From Alphaproteobacteria bacterium (lineage in GTDB: Bacteria > Pseudomonadota > Alphaproteobacteria > RF32 > CAG-239): a stretch of 15,069 bases of DNA. Positions 15,002 through 15,069 of the stretch are shown piece by piece. The stretch spans positions 1 through 15,069 of the forward strand of contig JAKSUO010000014.1 in NCBI GenBank assembly GCA_024408895.1. The letters are read 5' to 3'. Each line of letters begins with the position of its first letter. Positions within the stretch are counted from its first letter, which is position 1. The notes under the pieces were generated by a model. That model did no database searches and was not told the origin of the DNA. It saw only the letters and a list, made by a program, of their open reading frames with translations. Both the position numbers and the translations under genes were made by a program.

Positions 15002-15037
15002 AAAAAGCACTCTCGCGTTTGATGAGGGTGCTTTTTT
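15002..15037 (+). terminator. intrinsic terminator of the large gene
   Basis: AAAAAGCACTCTC (15002-15014) pairs with GAGGGTGCTTTTT (15024-15036) as a 13-bp stem with one G-U pair and a 9-nt loop, followed by a T tract. It begins 16 nt after the stop at 14985. The A run on the left would also give a T tract on the minus strand. Confidence 0.9.
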
Positions 15038-15069
15038 AAAATCAAAATATGGCGAATTTATCTTGACAA

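Noticed and set aside
15063..15068. TTGACA at the right edge as a promoter
   Set aside because: Only a -35-like box is in view; the -10 region and any gene lie outside the window.

Overview
The window looks like chromosomal DNA of an AT-rich alphaproteobacterium. The evidence is a run of alphaproteobacterial cell-cycle and envelope genes (a MipZ-type ATPase, a CckA-type hybrid kinase, an HdaA-type DnaA relative and a carboxypeptidase with a SPOR domain) written in AT-rich codons with good Shine-Dalgarno sites. Placement near uncultured, host-associated Rhodospirillales-like bacteria is inference. The tRNA-His keeps G-1:C73, a feature lost in some alphaproteobacterial orders.

Layout. 1-591: the 3' end of a cysteine-rich protein gene, a possible coupled 30-residue ORF, a shared terminator, and tRNA-His(GTG) on the minus strand. 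591-944: no gene; it holds the tRNA promoter, two small AT-rich palindromes, a plus-strand promoter and a striking 13-bp inverted repeat in the leader of the next gene. 945-2117: a GH108 peptidoglycan hydrolase with a long Gly/Asn/Ser/Thr-rich N-terminal half. 2154-2642 (minus): a small secreted four-cysteine protein. 2643-2912: its promoter, and a start-less remnant repeating a 20-residue module of the GH108 protein almost perfectly.

2913-10716: seven plus-strand genes. The S11 D-Ala-D-Ala carboxypeptidase with SPOR domain and the MipZ-like ATPase are 1 nt apart. Phosphoglucomutase follows after 85 nt, then a CckA-like hybrid histidine kinase (10-nt gap) and an HdaA-like protein (14-nt overlap). 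A four-helix DUF1189-like membrane protein has its own promoter and a strong terminator. Septal wall trimming, division-site placement, the CtrA phosphorelay and restraint of DnaA are thus encoded side by side.

10717-15069: a probable 44-residue membrane protein on the minus strand, missed by length filters, sits behind a promoter divergent from that of a 1310-residue protein of unknown function. That protein has charged helical N-terminal and hydrophilic C-terminal parts around a roughly 175-residue Gly/Ala-rich hydrophobic centre, carries a tandem repeat near its C-terminus, and ends at a strong terminator. It and the GH108/remnant pair are the least explained parts of the window.
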